Positions 27,479 to 36,511 of a DNA stretch of 64,000 nucleotides are shown here, piece after piece. The stretch comes from Microcoleus vaginatus_C (GTDB taxonomy: Bacteria; Cyanobacteriota; Cyanobacteriia; Cyanobacteriales; Microcoleaceae): NCBI GenBank assembly GCA_040004035.1, contig JAMPLN010000016.1; one strand, written 5' to 3'. Each line of letters begins with the position of its first letter. Within the stretch, counting starts at the first letter, position 1. The notes under the pieces were generated by a model that did not search any database, was not told the origin of the DNA, and saw only the letters and a program-made list of their open reading frames with translations. A program made the translations under genes and the position numbers.

Positions 27479-28156
27479 ATGACAATAATTTTAACCAACG
27501 ACGACGGAATAGACGCTCCAGGGATTCAAGCACTTTTGCAGGCTGTAGATGGCAAAACAATTATGGTGGCTCCGCAGGGGCAATTGTCCGGCTGCGGGCA
27601 TCAGGTGACGGCTCACAGTCCGATTCATGTCGATCGGCGATCGGAATGTGAATATGCTGTAGGGGGAACACCGGCCGATTGCGTGCGTATTGCTCTTCAT
27701 CACGTTTGTGCGAAGCCGGATTTGGTGCTTTCGGGTATTAACGCGGGTGGCAATTTGGGGGTTGACGTGTATATTTCGGGTACGGTGGCGGCTGTGCGCG
27801 AAGCAGCCATGCACGGTATTCCGGGCATCGCAATTTCCCACCGGATTAAAAGGCCGCTCGAAATAGACTGGGATGTCGCTACTCGCTGGACATCGCGGGT
27901 GTTGGCGGATTTGCTGAACCGGGAACTAAAGTCTGGGTGTTTCTGGAATGTAAATTTGCCGCATCTAGCGCCGGGAAGTGCGGAACCGGAAATTGTGTTT
28001 TGCCAGCCTTCGACGCAGCCACTGCCAGTGGTTTACCGGATGGAGGGAGAATACTTTTATTATGCCGGAGAATATGGATCGCGCGATCGGGCGGCGGGGA
28101 CTGATGTTGACGTGTGTTTTGAGGGTAATATTGCAGTTACTGAGATATCGCTGTGA
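27479..28156 (+). CDS. surE: 5'/3'-nucleotidase SurE
   Basis: Metal-dependent nucleoside monophosphate phosphatase, 225 aa from ATG 27479. The N-terminal signature ILTNDDGIDAPG carries the metal-binding Asp pair, followed by VAPQGQLSGCG, GTPADCV and SGINAGGNLG with the metal/phosphate-binding Asn. The length is slightly short of the 250-aa norm. The reading frame is open to 27362 but that extension has no family resemblance. Confidence 0.93.
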   Translation: MTIILTNDDGIDAPGIQALLQAVDGKTIMVAPQGQLSGCGHQVTAHSPIHVDRRSECEYAVGGTPADCVRIALHHVCAKPDLVLSGINAGGNLGVDVYISGTVAAVREAAMHGIPGIAISHRIKRPLEIDWDVATRWTSRVLADLLNRELKSGCFWNVNLPHLAPGSAEPEIVFCQPSTQPLPVVYRMEGEYFYYAGEYGSRDRAAGTDVDVCFEGNIAVTEISL

Positions 28157-28413
28157 TAGATTTGGGCGATCGAACTATATTTATTTTTCCACAAAGTCTA
28201 AATAGACGGTCTAAAATTCGATCGGCTACCGAAGGTTTCATATTCATGGCTAAAAACAGATTTCATTATACTTTGGGTTTAGCACTGCATATACCCTAGG
28301 TATAATAAACCTGTTTTCGGATTATCCCAAAATAGGATATTGTAATTTATTCAGAATTGATACTAATAAAACTTAAACACCATTAATCACAGTTCAAAGA
28401 GTGGGAGCTATCT

Positions 28414-28530
28414 CTACTTGCGGCCCTCGCTGCTACCATAATTTTTTTTGTCATCCTTCGGCTTAGCAACACCATCAGGTTGTTTCTTTGGCTTTTTGAC
28501 TTCTTTGTTGCTTTTTCTTTCTTTTGACAT
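28414..28530 (-). CDS. Very small basic protein, 38 aa
   Basis: MSKERKSNKEVKKPKKQP... ending KNYGSSEGRK, starting at ATG 28530 with GAGGAA about 6 nt upstream. It is a Lys-rich peptide of a type seen in many bacteria (MxKERKxNKEVKKP) without known function. The clean ribosome site, start and stop support translation. Confidence 0.65.
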   Translation of the reverse strand: MSKERKSNKEVKKPKKQPDGVAKPKDDKKNYGSSEGRK

Positions 28531-28605
28531 GATTATTCCTCAATTTTGACTCAGCATAACATAGATTGACACATTTGCCTAACTGCCAGTATAGGGGGTG
28601 AGCCT

Positions 28606-28779
28606 ATAAAGATCTTACTCGCTATTAGTTTTGTACTATCTGCAGTATATTATCTGCTAGGTTTTGAACGAATACCCTCTACCGTTAGGCATATCGATAA
28701 ATTCCTCAGAAGTACAAGGTCTGAAATTATTTTTAACCCGGATCGACTCAAGGAAATATTGAAAAGCGCGATCGTATAA
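28606..28779 (+). pseudogene. 57-codon small membrane-protein frame with ATA in place of a start codon
   Basis: The frame reads (I)KILLAISFVLSAVYYLLGF, a convincing membrane anchor or signal sequence, then a charged tail RIPSTVRHIDKFLRS...LKEILKSAIV. AGGGGG lies 7 nt before the ATA. Either the original ATG has mutated to ATA, making it a pseudogene, or a rare ATA start is used. No other in-frame start exists before an upstream stop. The protein is not recognised. Confidence 0.35.
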
Positions 28780-29386
28780 ATGCTGCGAGACAACAGAGAA
28801 AAATTATCCCTAATTAAGCTGTTGTTCCCCATCTAATTTTCCTGTAAAATGACAGTAGATAAAATATGTATCTATGACCCTGCCCGCCTTCGCGACACCT
28901 AAAGCAAACACAACTAACAAATTTGCAGTCTCCGTTTAAAAAAGCTGTTAGTCACAGTGGACAACAAGAAAATTGATTTTAACTATTGATTAACTCTTCG
29001 GACAGTGTTTGATGGCTTACCTACTGAGAATAACGGTTTCACGGATCTCAGTACGATCGCGCAACGCTTGCCGAATCACACTAGAGACCCACGATAAATC
29101 AAGGGTTTCAGACTATGACCTCAAAACGGTCGGGACTCTGGAAAAAGCACAAAGTGTAGCAATCCTCGCATCATTTGTGAATTTCTTACTCCCTCCCTGC
29201 AGGTTCGGGGAGGGTTGGGGTAGGGTAAAAATTTACGACTCCTGCAAGGATTGCTATATATGTATAAATATAAAGTTAATTGTCAGCTTTCTTGAAAGTG
29301 CGATCCACTCCGCTCCCTTTGAGATAAAATACTTATAAAGAGTGTTTATTTCTAAATAAATTTCTGCTATTAGGAATGTGACCCGT
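28780..29386. other. Gap upstream of the pentapeptide protein
   Basis: About 600 bp with no convincing gene. It contains a C-rich/G-rich near-palindrome (CCCTCCCTGC...GGGGAGGG, about 29190-29216) of a type dispersed in cyanobacterial genomes, and is otherwise AT-rich. Confidence 0.45.
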
Positions 29387-30259
29387 ATGGAAGTAACCGA
29401 GCTGCTCAAAGAGTACGAAAATGGAAACAGAGACTTTGCTGACGCAAACCTTAGCGGAGCAAACCTCAGCGGAGCTATGTTAGTTGGCGTAAACCTTTCG
29501 AGGGCTAACCTGTCGGGAGCTAACCTGAGTCGGGCACATCTGACCAAAGCAGAACTCAACGAGGCAAACCTTTACAGGGCAAATCTGAGTTTTGCCAAAA
29601 TGGGCCAAGCCAGACTAGCGGACGCAGAGCTTACCAAAGCCAATCTCAGCGGAGCTTTCCTCGTCAAAGCAAAACTGCCCAGGGCAAAGTTGAGTGGCGC
29701 CCAACTCATCGGTAGCAACCTGCGGAGCGCCATCCTATGGAACGCCAATTTGTGTACAGCCGACCTGCAATTCATCAATCTGCGGGGTGCCAACCTCACG
29801 GGAGCCAACCTCAACTGGGCCAACTGCGGAGGGGCAAAACTCAGCGGTGCAAAGCTTTTTGGCGCTCAACTAACAGGCATCTATCTCAGCAAAGCTTACA
29901 TCAATGGGATCGACCTGAGCAGGACGGATCTCAATGGCGTCAACCTGAGCGGAGCCAAACTGAACGGGGTAAACTTGGAAGGCTCGAACTTGTTAGCTGC
30001 CAATCTCAGCGGGGCTCAGTTGCGGGGCGTCCAGTTGATGGGAGCAGATTTAACCAGGGCAAATCTGGTGGGAGTTTCTTTGGTGCAGGCAAACCTCGAT
30101 TGGGCTAGGCTGTGCTATGCAGACTTGAGCGAAGCCGACTTGAGCGGGGCAACGTTCACGGGAACCAACTTTGAGGGTACTCAGTTAGCCGGCTCAACAA
30201 TGCCCCCATCTTTGAGCAATGATGTCTACTTAACTGCAGCACGTGGTGTAGCAGCTTAG
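29387..30259 (+). CDS. Pentapeptide-repeat protein, about 290 aa
   Basis: Almost the whole protein after residue 18 consists of A(D/N)LSx pentapeptides (FADANLSGANLSGAMLVGVNL...), predicting a four-sided right-handed beta-helix of about 12 coils. The N-terminal MEVTELLKEYENGNRDF is the short helix common in cyanobacterial members. No partner domain is present; a scaffold or binding role is likely. ATG 29387 (AGGA 11 nt upstream) is preferred to the GTG at 29378. Confidence 0.9.
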   Translation: MEVTELLKEYENGNRDFADANLSGANLSGAMLVGVNLSRANLSGANLSRAHLTKAELNEANLYRANLSFAKMGQARLADAELTKANLSGAFLVKAKLPRAKLSGAQLIGSNLRSAILWNANLCTADLQFINLRGANLTGANLNWANCGGAKLSGAKLFGAQLTGIYLSKAYINGIDLSRTDLNGVNLSGAKLNGVNLEGSNLLAANLSGAQLRGVQLMGADLTRANLVGVSLVQANLDWARLCYADLSEADLSGATFTGTNFEGTQLAGSTMPPSLSNDVYLTAARGVAA

Positions 30260-30405
30260 GCAAGGCCCAAAATTAATTTCTCATCCGAGTGGACGACTCT
30301 CGCATTAGTTTAACTTTTGATGCAGACATCATTACTTTTGTGAGAGTGTGGCACCGGCAAGAAATTTACTAATATTTGCGAGAGTTTGTAGCTTCACAAT
30401 TGAGC

Positions 30406-31620
30406 TCACCCGATTAATTTCGCGACTCGCAAAGCAGAGGTAATGGCTCCCTCGTGCAAACCATCCCCCAAATAAGCTCCCGCATGATAGGTGTTGTTCT
30501 CGCCATTAGTCTCGATAACTTCATCTCGATATCGAAAAGACTCGACAGTGTACAGCGGCGTGTGATGTTTCTGAATGTGAATAATGTCTTTTTTGGCGAT
30601 CGACTCCTGCAGTTGAAAAGCTAAACTGTACTCTCGTGGGGATGAAATGCCGCAAAGCTGATTCAAGCTCGCATTATATCCCCATCCCTTGTCCGTCTCG
30701 AAAAAATCAAATTCTGATAGCTTGCGGATACCGTAGCGATCGTACATTGATGTATCCGAATGCAGTACAGTGGTGGCATAATTGGCTTTCCACGCCGAAA
30801 ACCGCTTCGTTTCCGCCTCCGTCGGATCAGACAATAGCCTCATAACTTGATCTGGTGGCATCGCAAAAACCACCTTATCAAATTCCTGGATTTCCCCATC
30901 AGAAAGCACAACTTTTACAGCATCCGCACTTCTAAAAATATTGGCAATCTCCACATTTAGCCGTATATCGCCCTTAAATCGCTCCAAAATCTTTTCAATG
31001 TAAGAATACACCCCGCCTTTAATCCTCACCCAGTTGACCGAGGCATATTCGCGTAGAACAGGCATCGCTAATTCTGCCGGAAAATTGTCGAGCAATTCAA
31101 ACGGTATCGAGTAGCTGTACATCGTCAGCAACTTCAGCCAATAATTGCGGACGCACGAGCTTTTCAAAGACTCCGAAAGCGGCACATCGTAGAAATCATG
31201 CTGTTTAGCAAACCGCATTTTTAAAATAAATCCAGCCGAACGAGCGTAGATACTATCGAGCCGCAAATACTCGATCAGGCGTTGGATTCCGGTAAAATTT
31301 TTCCGGATAGAAACCTTAGACAAAAAGTGATCGCCCTCTTTAAGAAACAGTGCGGAACCAATCTGCACGGGTTCTAATTCAACGCCTAGCTCCTGCATAA
31401 AAGCCACGAAATTGTAAAACACCGTGGGAAATTCCAGCACCCCATTTTCTAATATTTCATTGCACTCCGATTGATTTGGCGCAACATTTTTGTTGAGCGT
31501 CCGAATGTGTCCGCCTAAAATCGGCTGCTTTTCCAACACAGTGACGTGATGCCCCTGTTTATCGAGCCAGTAGGCTGCTGCCATACCGCTCGCTCCGCCC
31601 CCAACAATTGCAATTCTCAT
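30406..31620 (-). CDS. FAD-dependent amine-oxidase-like oxidoreductase, 404 aa
   Basis: The Rossmann FAD motif GGGASGMAAAYWL is at residues 7-19, with the second-sheet Glu of the ADP-ribose site (LEKQPILGGHI) and a C-terminal FAD-contacting block (YHAGAYLGDGLHEGAITSALRVAKLI). This layout fits flavin amine oxidases and phytoene-desaturase relatives such as those annotated 'FAD-dependent oxidoreductase'. The substrate is unknown. GGAG precedes ATG 31620. Same strand as the CRTISO-like gene, separated by 319 bp of repeats. Confidence 0.85.
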   Translation of the reverse strand: MRIAIVGGGASGMAAAYWLDKQGHHVTVLEKQPILGGHIRTLNKNVAPNQSECNEILENGVLEFPTVFYNFVAFMQELGVELEPVQIGSALFLKEGDHFLSKVSIRKNFTGIQRLIEYLRLDSIYARSAGFILKMRFAKQHDFYDVPLSESLKSSCVRNYWLKLLTMYSYSIPFELLDNFPAELAMPVLREYASVNWVRIKGGVYSYIEKILERFKGDIRLNVEIANIFRSADAVKVVLSDGEIQEFDKVVFAMPPDQVMRLLSDPTEAETKRFSAWKANYATTVLHSDTSMYDRYGIRKLSEFDFFETDKGWGYNASLNQLCGISSPREYSLAFQLQESIAKKDIIHIQKHHTPLYTVESFRYRDEVIETNGENNTYHAGAYLGDGLHEGAITSALRVAKLIG

Positions 31621-31666
31621 AGTTCACTCCTAGATTGATAGAAGGAATAAGAAAGAAAGAAGAAAG

Positions 31667-31708
31667 AAGGAAGAAGGAAGAAGGAAGAAGGAAGAAGGAA
31701 GAAGGAAT
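31667..31708. repeat. Heptamer repeat AAGGAAG x6
   Basis: Six tandem copies of AAGGAAG (last imperfect) just upstream of the FAD oxidoreductase gene. The same heptamer recurs at about 54114-54131. Confidence 0.85.
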
Positions 31709-31768
31709 AAATTTTAGTTCCCAGGTAGAACCTAGAAACGCATTTCACTGTTGCTGTGCCTCGTCATT

Positions 31769-31906
31769 TTTAAGAGGAGGCAGAGCCTCCAGAAATTCAT
31801 TCCTTGGCAGAGCTAAGGAACAAGATAACGAGAGCAGAAACGAGAGAGTTTTAAGAGGAAGCAGAGCAAGAGAGAAATTCATTCCTTGGCTTTGCCAAGG
31901 AACGAG
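31769..31906. repeat. Duplicated hairpin-bearing repeat, two copies of about 57 bp
   Basis: Copy 1 (31769-31824) and copy 2 (31849-31906) share TTAAGAGGA.GCAGAGC and AGAAATTCATTCCTTGGC. The second stem is CCTTGGC...CTAAGG in copy 1 and a perfect CCTTGGC/GCCAAGG in copy 2. It fills most of the 319-bp gap 31621-31939, where I see no gene. Confidence 0.75.
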
Positions 31907-31939
31907 AGAAACAGGAAAATAACCAATTGCCAATTTTCC

Positions 31940-33472
31940 TTAGCCTAAAATCGCATCGCCGGATAAACGTTGATAAAGCAGCGCCCCCGTCCAAAATGTC
32001 GGTGCAAAGCCTGGATAGCCCGATGAGGCGTTGCAGAAATAGAAATTGTTGAGGGATGTTTCATGATTTAGCCGATCGACCCCCATGTTGCGTGGCGTCA
32101 GGCTGGAACCGTAGGAATTACCGTTAGGACACCAACAGAAGCGCTCGTTAGTCGTCGGACTTCCGGTAATATGAAAGACCATGTGTTTGCGGAAATTCGG
32201 AACATAGTGTTTTTCAACTACATCTAAAATCGAGTCCAGAATCTCTTGTTTCTTCTGTCTGTAAGCTTTGCGATCGCTCTCCCAAAGCTGTTTAAAATAG
32301 CTGTAATTAGCAACAGTCAGAAATTCTACAATTTGACAATCTTCTGGACAATCCCCCCGCGCTTCCGTCAGTAGAGTTGGCGTTGTAATTGCAAAGCTCG
32401 GACGAGAAAAATCATTTTGCTCATACATTTGAGCAAAAGCTTCATTTAGATCCAAGTGTTCCGTATGAAACGTATTCCACTTGCCAAATCCATAGTCTCG
32501 GAGATCGATATCTTTGACAACGCAGTACACCATGTAGTTAGATGCAGAATACTCATAGTTGAGTTTCCGCCGCACTGTTTTAGAGAACTGTTCCTCTCCA
32601 ATCATCTTGGCCGCTCTTTTCGGGTCAAGGTTGCAAATCACCGTGTCGCCCGTGAATTCATGGGTTTGATGGGTGGTCAAATCCATCGCTTCAACTCCAG
32701 TTACTGTTCTGTTTGTCACCCTAAAATTCGTGACTTCATGGTTTAATAGAACTTTCCCCCCGTTGGATTCAATGACTTTAACTAAAGAATTGATGACATC
32801 TTCAAAATGCTGCGTTGGGTAAAATGCGCCTTCTTGATAGCCTCTAAACAAGGCAATCCAAGCATAGAAAGAAAGCTGATTTGGAGGCAGCAAAAAGTCC
32901 GGCCATTGCAGGGCTAATAGGGTTTGGGCGGCTTGCGGGAGTTGGAACTTGTCGAAAACATCCTGAAGTGTACTGTTGAGGTGTTGGACGGCACAGAATA
33001 CGTCACCGAAATTTTTGAGCAATTCAATTGGTTTGACGGGAGGAGCGAGTTTTCTGAGTCCTTCGCCGGTTTTCTCGACTTCGTTGACGAATTGGCGAAT
33101 TCTCTCGCCCGCTTCGGGAAACAGCGCGGACAATCTGCGGCTCAGTTCCTCTGGTTCCGAGGGAATATCGAGCGCATACCCAGGCATTCTCATGTGGTCG
33201 TAGCCATTCGGATCGTACCGCTCAAAGGTGACGTCTCGATCGAGACCGAGTTTTTTGAGAACTCGATTGACTGTATGTCCTTCGCCGCAGTCCCAAACGT
33301 AGTGGAATTGGGCATTAAAGGTGTATTTTTTGGCCATCGTAAAGGTGTGACCAAAACCTCCGGGATGCTCGTGAGCTTCGAGGATGTGTACGGTTTTGCC
33401 GGAGTTTGCCATCAAAGCTCCGAAAACCAGTGCTGATAAACCACTGCCGACGATGAGGTAATCTGTTTTCAT
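31940..33472 (-). CDS. CRTISO/RetSat-type phytoene-desaturase-family FAD oxidoreductase, 510 aa
   Basis: The FAD-binding motif VGSGLSALVFGALMANSG (residues 7-24) is followed by EAHEHPGGFGHTF, and the C-terminus has NASSGYPGFAPTFWTGALL, where carotene isomerases and retinol saturases contact FAD. This family acts on polyene double bonds (isomerisation, desaturation or saturation). The true CrtH usually shows other conserved blocks, so I read this as a paralogue of unknown substrate. ATG 33472 has GAGGA. It may share a transcript with the amine-oxidase-like gene at 30406. Confidence 0.82.
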   Translation of the reverse strand: MKTDYLIVGSGLSALVFGALMANSGKTVHILEAHEHPGGFGHTFTMAKKYTFNAQFHYVWDCGEGHTVNRVLKKLGLDRDVTFERYDPNGYDHMRMPGYALDIPSEPEELSRRLSALFPEAGERIRQFVNEVEKTGEGLRKLAPPVKPIELLKNFGDVFCAVQHLNSTLQDVFDKFQLPQAAQTLLALQWPDFLLPPNQLSFYAWIALFRGYQEGAFYPTQHFEDVINSLVKVIESNGGKVLLNHEVTNFRVTNRTVTGVEAMDLTTHQTHEFTGDTVICNLDPKRAAKMIGEEQFSKTVRRKLNYEYSASNYMVYCVVKDIDLRDYGFGKWNTFHTEHLDLNEAFAQMYEQNDFSRPSFAITTPTLLTEARGDCPEDCQIVEFLTVANYSYFKQLWESDRKAYRQKKQEILDSILDVVEKHYVPNFRKHMVFHITGSPTTNERFCWCPNGNSYGSSLTPRNMGVDRLNHETSLNNFYFCNASSGYPGFAPTFWTGALLYQRLSGDAILG

Positions 33473-33777
33473 GGTAAATTTCCTCGATCGATTGAATGGG
33501 GTGATCGTTGTCTATTTAAACTAACTATCAATTCTGAGAAAATTCTGAAGTCCAGCAACAATTTTTTGAGGCGCGCTGGTTTAAGGATTGTATTAAAGTC
33601 TGAGTACGGTTGCTGTTAAGCTTAAGCAAGCTGTTGTGGATAGAACTTATAGCTGCGGAGGCGGACTCGAAAGCCCGCCCCACAAGGGAACAAACCGGGT
33701 TTATACCTGTGTTCGTAACTTTTAAGGCATAAAGTAGCCTACCTAATTAGGACGATTTTAATTAGATGCGCGATCGC
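33473..33777. other. Gap, no gene
   Basis: 305-bp spacer with no coding pattern, downstream of crr6 and upstream of the CRTISO-like gene. It should hold the CRTISO-like promoter. Confidence 0.5.
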
Positions 33778-34263
33778 TTATTTGTGCGGCACAATCACAT
33801 CAAAAAAAGCATCCTCCAAATCATAACCAAACATCTGCGACATCGCCATCAACTTCGATTTACTGGGGATTCCCTGCTGATTCAACCAATCAGTCAACAC
33901 AAAAATTTTGTTCATCAAAAACATTTCCAAAGCTTCAGGATTGTACTGAATACCTTGAGTGCGGTGAAACTGGTGCGGCACCAACATCGCGGCATAGCGC
34001 GCCAATTCTCCCGCTTTCCAATCCAGCAAAAATGGCAGCCAAGGGTAACAAGCATCCAAGCGAATAAACCACAGCCGCACTTCGGGAATTTCTGAAATTT
34101 CTCGCGGATCTAACTCTTCGCGCGGATACTCAATTTCAAATTGTAGCTGTTGTTCATTTTGGGCGATCGCTCCTTCGGCCAGCCACTTTTCAATCACAGT
34201 CCGCACGGGAGACAAATCTAAACTGTTTATGCGATCGGCATCTATCGCTATCATAATACTCAT
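33778..34263 (-). CDS. crr6: CRR6-family NdhI maturation factor
   Basis: 161-aa protein with the characteristic VRLWFIRLDACYPWLPFLLDW, GELARYAAMLVPHQFHR and GIQYNPEALEMFLMNKIFVL blocks of the cyanobacterial/plant CRR6 (DUF1817) family. CRR6 is needed to assemble the NdhI subunit into the hydrophilic arm of the photosynthetic NDH-1 complex. It acts in the cytosol or stroma. ATG at 34263; the gene stands alone. Confidence 0.9.
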   Translation of the reverse strand: MSIMIAIDADRINSLDLSPVRTVIEKWLAEGAIAQNEQQLQFEIEYPREELDPREISEIPEVRLWFIRLDACYPWLPFLLDWKAGELARYAAMLVPHQFHRTQGIQYNPEALEMFLMNKIFVLTDWLNQQGIPSKSKLMAMSQMFGYDLEDAFFDVIVPHK

Positions 34264-34330
34264 AAAAAGTCAACCCTATAGCAGTAATTTATATCAAATC
34301 CGGTCGTTCGACCGCGATTTACCGTTGGGC

Positions 34331-34390
34331 AGGTGCGGGTTTATGAGACTATCGATCTCAACCAAATATTGTTGGAAAAACCCGCCCCTA
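34331..34390. repeat. Imperfect inverted-repeat element
   Basis: Outer arms AGGTGCGGGTTT and AAACCCGCCCCT flank an inner GAGACTATCGATCTC near-palindrome. It is followed at 34440-34530 by loosely repeated CAATTCCC/GCCCAATT units. Possibly a dispersed cyanobacterial repeat. Confidence 0.45.
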
Positions 34391-34514
34391 CAGGTTATTG
34401 ACAATGGTGTCACATCTCATCTCTATCCCACCTATAATATCACTACCAATGCCCAATTATCAATATTATCAATTAGCAATGCCCGATGCCCAATTCCCGA
34501 TGCCCAATTCCCAA

Positions 34515-36464
34515 TTACCCATTTTTCCCAAACTTGCTATCTTGCAAAGAATTACCAATCCCCTGGATAATTCCCCGCCCGATTAAACCAATTCCCCGCC
34601 CTATAACCTGAGTCAAAACGTAAACAACCCCAGCACCCAACAGCGAAATAACCGCGCGAACTCTAGGTGCGATCGCATCCCTGGTTTCCAGCACCAAAGT
34701 CAAGGCTAACTGCCACCCAGACAACTGTGCTAACTCCAGATTTCTCGGAGCATAAATAGAAATTTTCTTAATTCCAGAATCGCCCAAAACAAACAGCCAA
34801 AACCTGCTTTCAAAAATAGCTTTCGGTTCCACAAAATATCTATCCCAGCTATATCTCCACGACAAATCATTCCGAAATCTCTCAATTTCTCGCGTCGAAA
34901 TCAACTTACCATCGTAAAAAATTTGCTTGATTTCTTCAATATTTGCCAAATTATTTAGTAGAGGCTGTACCACTCCGCTAGCCACTTGAATTGCCAAATT
35001 TTCCAACAAAGCTTCAGCTCGCTGCATTGCTTGCGGGCTGCCAGAAACACAAGAAATATTGTCAACTGTTAGAGGAATTTCAAATAGCAAATGTGCAAAA
35101 AAATCAACGGTCATCGGTATTTTGTCAAGGATTTCTGCTGCAACTACATCAGCATCTGCCAGCAGCATCGGCACAACTTCTACGCCGCTGCCTGCCAATA
35201 GATAAGCAGCGCTTCCCCCTTGGCTTTCTTCCAGTTTTAAGTTGGCTTGACTGCCATCAAAAACCAGATTTTCTTCGGTTTGCAGTGTATAGTATCTGCC
35301 AAAAAAATCTATGATTGTCGCCTCCCACAAATTCCGTAAAATAGCAGGCATTTTTTGCGACAATTGAGTTTGCTGCACTTGCGAAAAGCGCAATTCTTCC
35401 AGCAAATCCTTTAACTTCCGCAGGATGGAACTCATCAATTCACGCTTTTTGGGCGATCGCAAAATATCGATTTCCAAAGGCAAACCAGTCAAATTCACTA
35501 AATCAAACTGCAATTTAGCTGCCACTGAGTCAAACAAGCTACCTTGCCAATTAGTTGCAACCACCAAAGATTGAGCCGAAACCTGTGAATTCGCTAATTG
35601 CAATTGAGAATTATTTAACAAATCCTCGCCTCTGATTTCTTCTTTCTGCCTTTTGCCTTCTCTCCTCTGCTTTATGCCTTCTGCCTTCTGCCTTCTGCCT
35701 TCTGCCTTCTCCCCTTTCCCTTCAAATAATAACTGACTGACAATCCAGCGAGCGGCCAGCAATTCTCTGCGGCGCCCGCTGAGTACAACCCCATCTAAAA
35801 TAGAGGGCAAATCTGTCGGATTTGCCGCTTTAATCTCTTGCAAATCAGCTTGGACAACCGCCAAAGTTGCATCTATTTCCCGTAGTCCCGACTGACAAAA
35901 ATAAGCCAGCATTTTTTTGTGCACTGGCGTATCAACGGTCGAATTATCTGCATTGTTATCGGCAATTACTGCGGACTTTTCTACTGTTTGAACCACCGCT
36001 GCATTTAGTTCTATTTCCGAGTTAGCGGTCGCATCCGTCGCCCAATAAGTGCGACCAGATGCCACCGCGCGAATAGCTTCGATTGTCAAGGAAATATCTC
36101 TACCTTTAGGAGAATAGCCATTCGCGCCCGTAGCCTGTAATTCCGCCAACAGCTCCGGTGTCAGCGGCCCGCCTAGCAGCAACAGGGGCAGGTTGGGGTA
36201 CAAACTTTTGAGTTCGCAACAAAATGCCAGGGCCTCTGTTTGACCCGATCGCAAATTTAGGGTCTCAACAGCCAAAATTACCAAATCTGCGGGCTTCTTG
36301 GCTGCTACCGAGTCGATCGAGCGAGCTTCTAGAACTCGCAAAGCCTCGGTTGCGGTGGAAACCTCTGCAACAACTTGCAAGTCTGGATACTGCTCGCAAG
36401 CGACTCGCAGCCCCAGCCGGAAAATGGGGTCGCCCTCGATCGTCAGCACTTGGAAATTACTCAC
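34515..36464 (-). CDS. DUF3685 protein with an N-terminal receiver-like domain, 649 aa
   Basis: Residues 1-135 resemble a response-regulator receiver (VLTIEGDPIFRLGLRVACEQYP; ADLVILAVETL in place of the phospho-Asp loop; GANGYSPKG with the conserved Lys region), but the phospho-acceptor Asp pocket is degenerate. The rest is the cyanobacteria-specific DUF3685 body, ending in a likely membrane-associated helix (AVISLLGAGVVYVLTQVIGRGIGLI). An in-frame heptamer repeat inserts a charged EGRRQKA-type stretch at about residues 250-275. GTG start at 36464. Function unknown. Confidence 0.8.
   Translation of the reverse strand: MSNFQVLTIEGDPIFRLGLRVACEQYPDLQVVAEVSTATEALRVLEARSIDSVAAKKPADLVILAVETLNLRSGQTEALAFCCELKSLYPNLPLLLLGGPLTPELLAELQATGANGYSPKGRDISLTIEAIRAVASGRTYWATDATANSEIELNAAVVQTVEKSAVIADNNADNSTVDTPVHKKMLAYFCQSGLREIDATLAVVQADLQEIKAANPTDLPSILDGVVLSGRRRELLAARWIVSQLLFEGKGEKAEGRRQKAEGIKQRREGKRQKEEIRGEDLLNNSQLQLANSQVSAQSLVVATNWQGSLFDSVAAKLQFDLVNLTGLPLEIDILRSPKKRELMSSILRKLKDLLEELRFSQVQQTQLSQKMPAILRNLWEATIIDFFGRYYTLQTEENLVFDGSQANLKLEESQGGSAAYLLAGSGVEVVPMLLADADVVAAEILDKIPMTVDFFAHLLFEIPLTVDNISCVSGSPQAMQRAEALLENLAIQVASGVVQPLLNNLANIEEIKQIFYDGKLISTREIERFRNDLSWRYSWDRYFVEPKAIFESRFWLFVLGDSGIKKISIYAPRNLELAQLSGWQLALTLVLETRDAIAPRVRAVISLLGAGVVYVLTQVIGRGIGLIGRGIIQGIGNSLQDSKFGKNG
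35675..35709. repeat. Heptamer repeat TGCCTTC x5 inside the DUF3685 gene
   Basis: Five perfect copies with degenerate copies on both sides (35640-35720). Because 21 nt equals three heptamers and seven codons, the repeat stays in frame and encodes a heptad-like basic/acidic tract (AEGRRQK). Confidence 0.9.
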
Positions 36465-36511
36465 TTGATTTTAGATTTGAGATTTTAGAGACCGATCGCG
36501 CGAACACCCAA

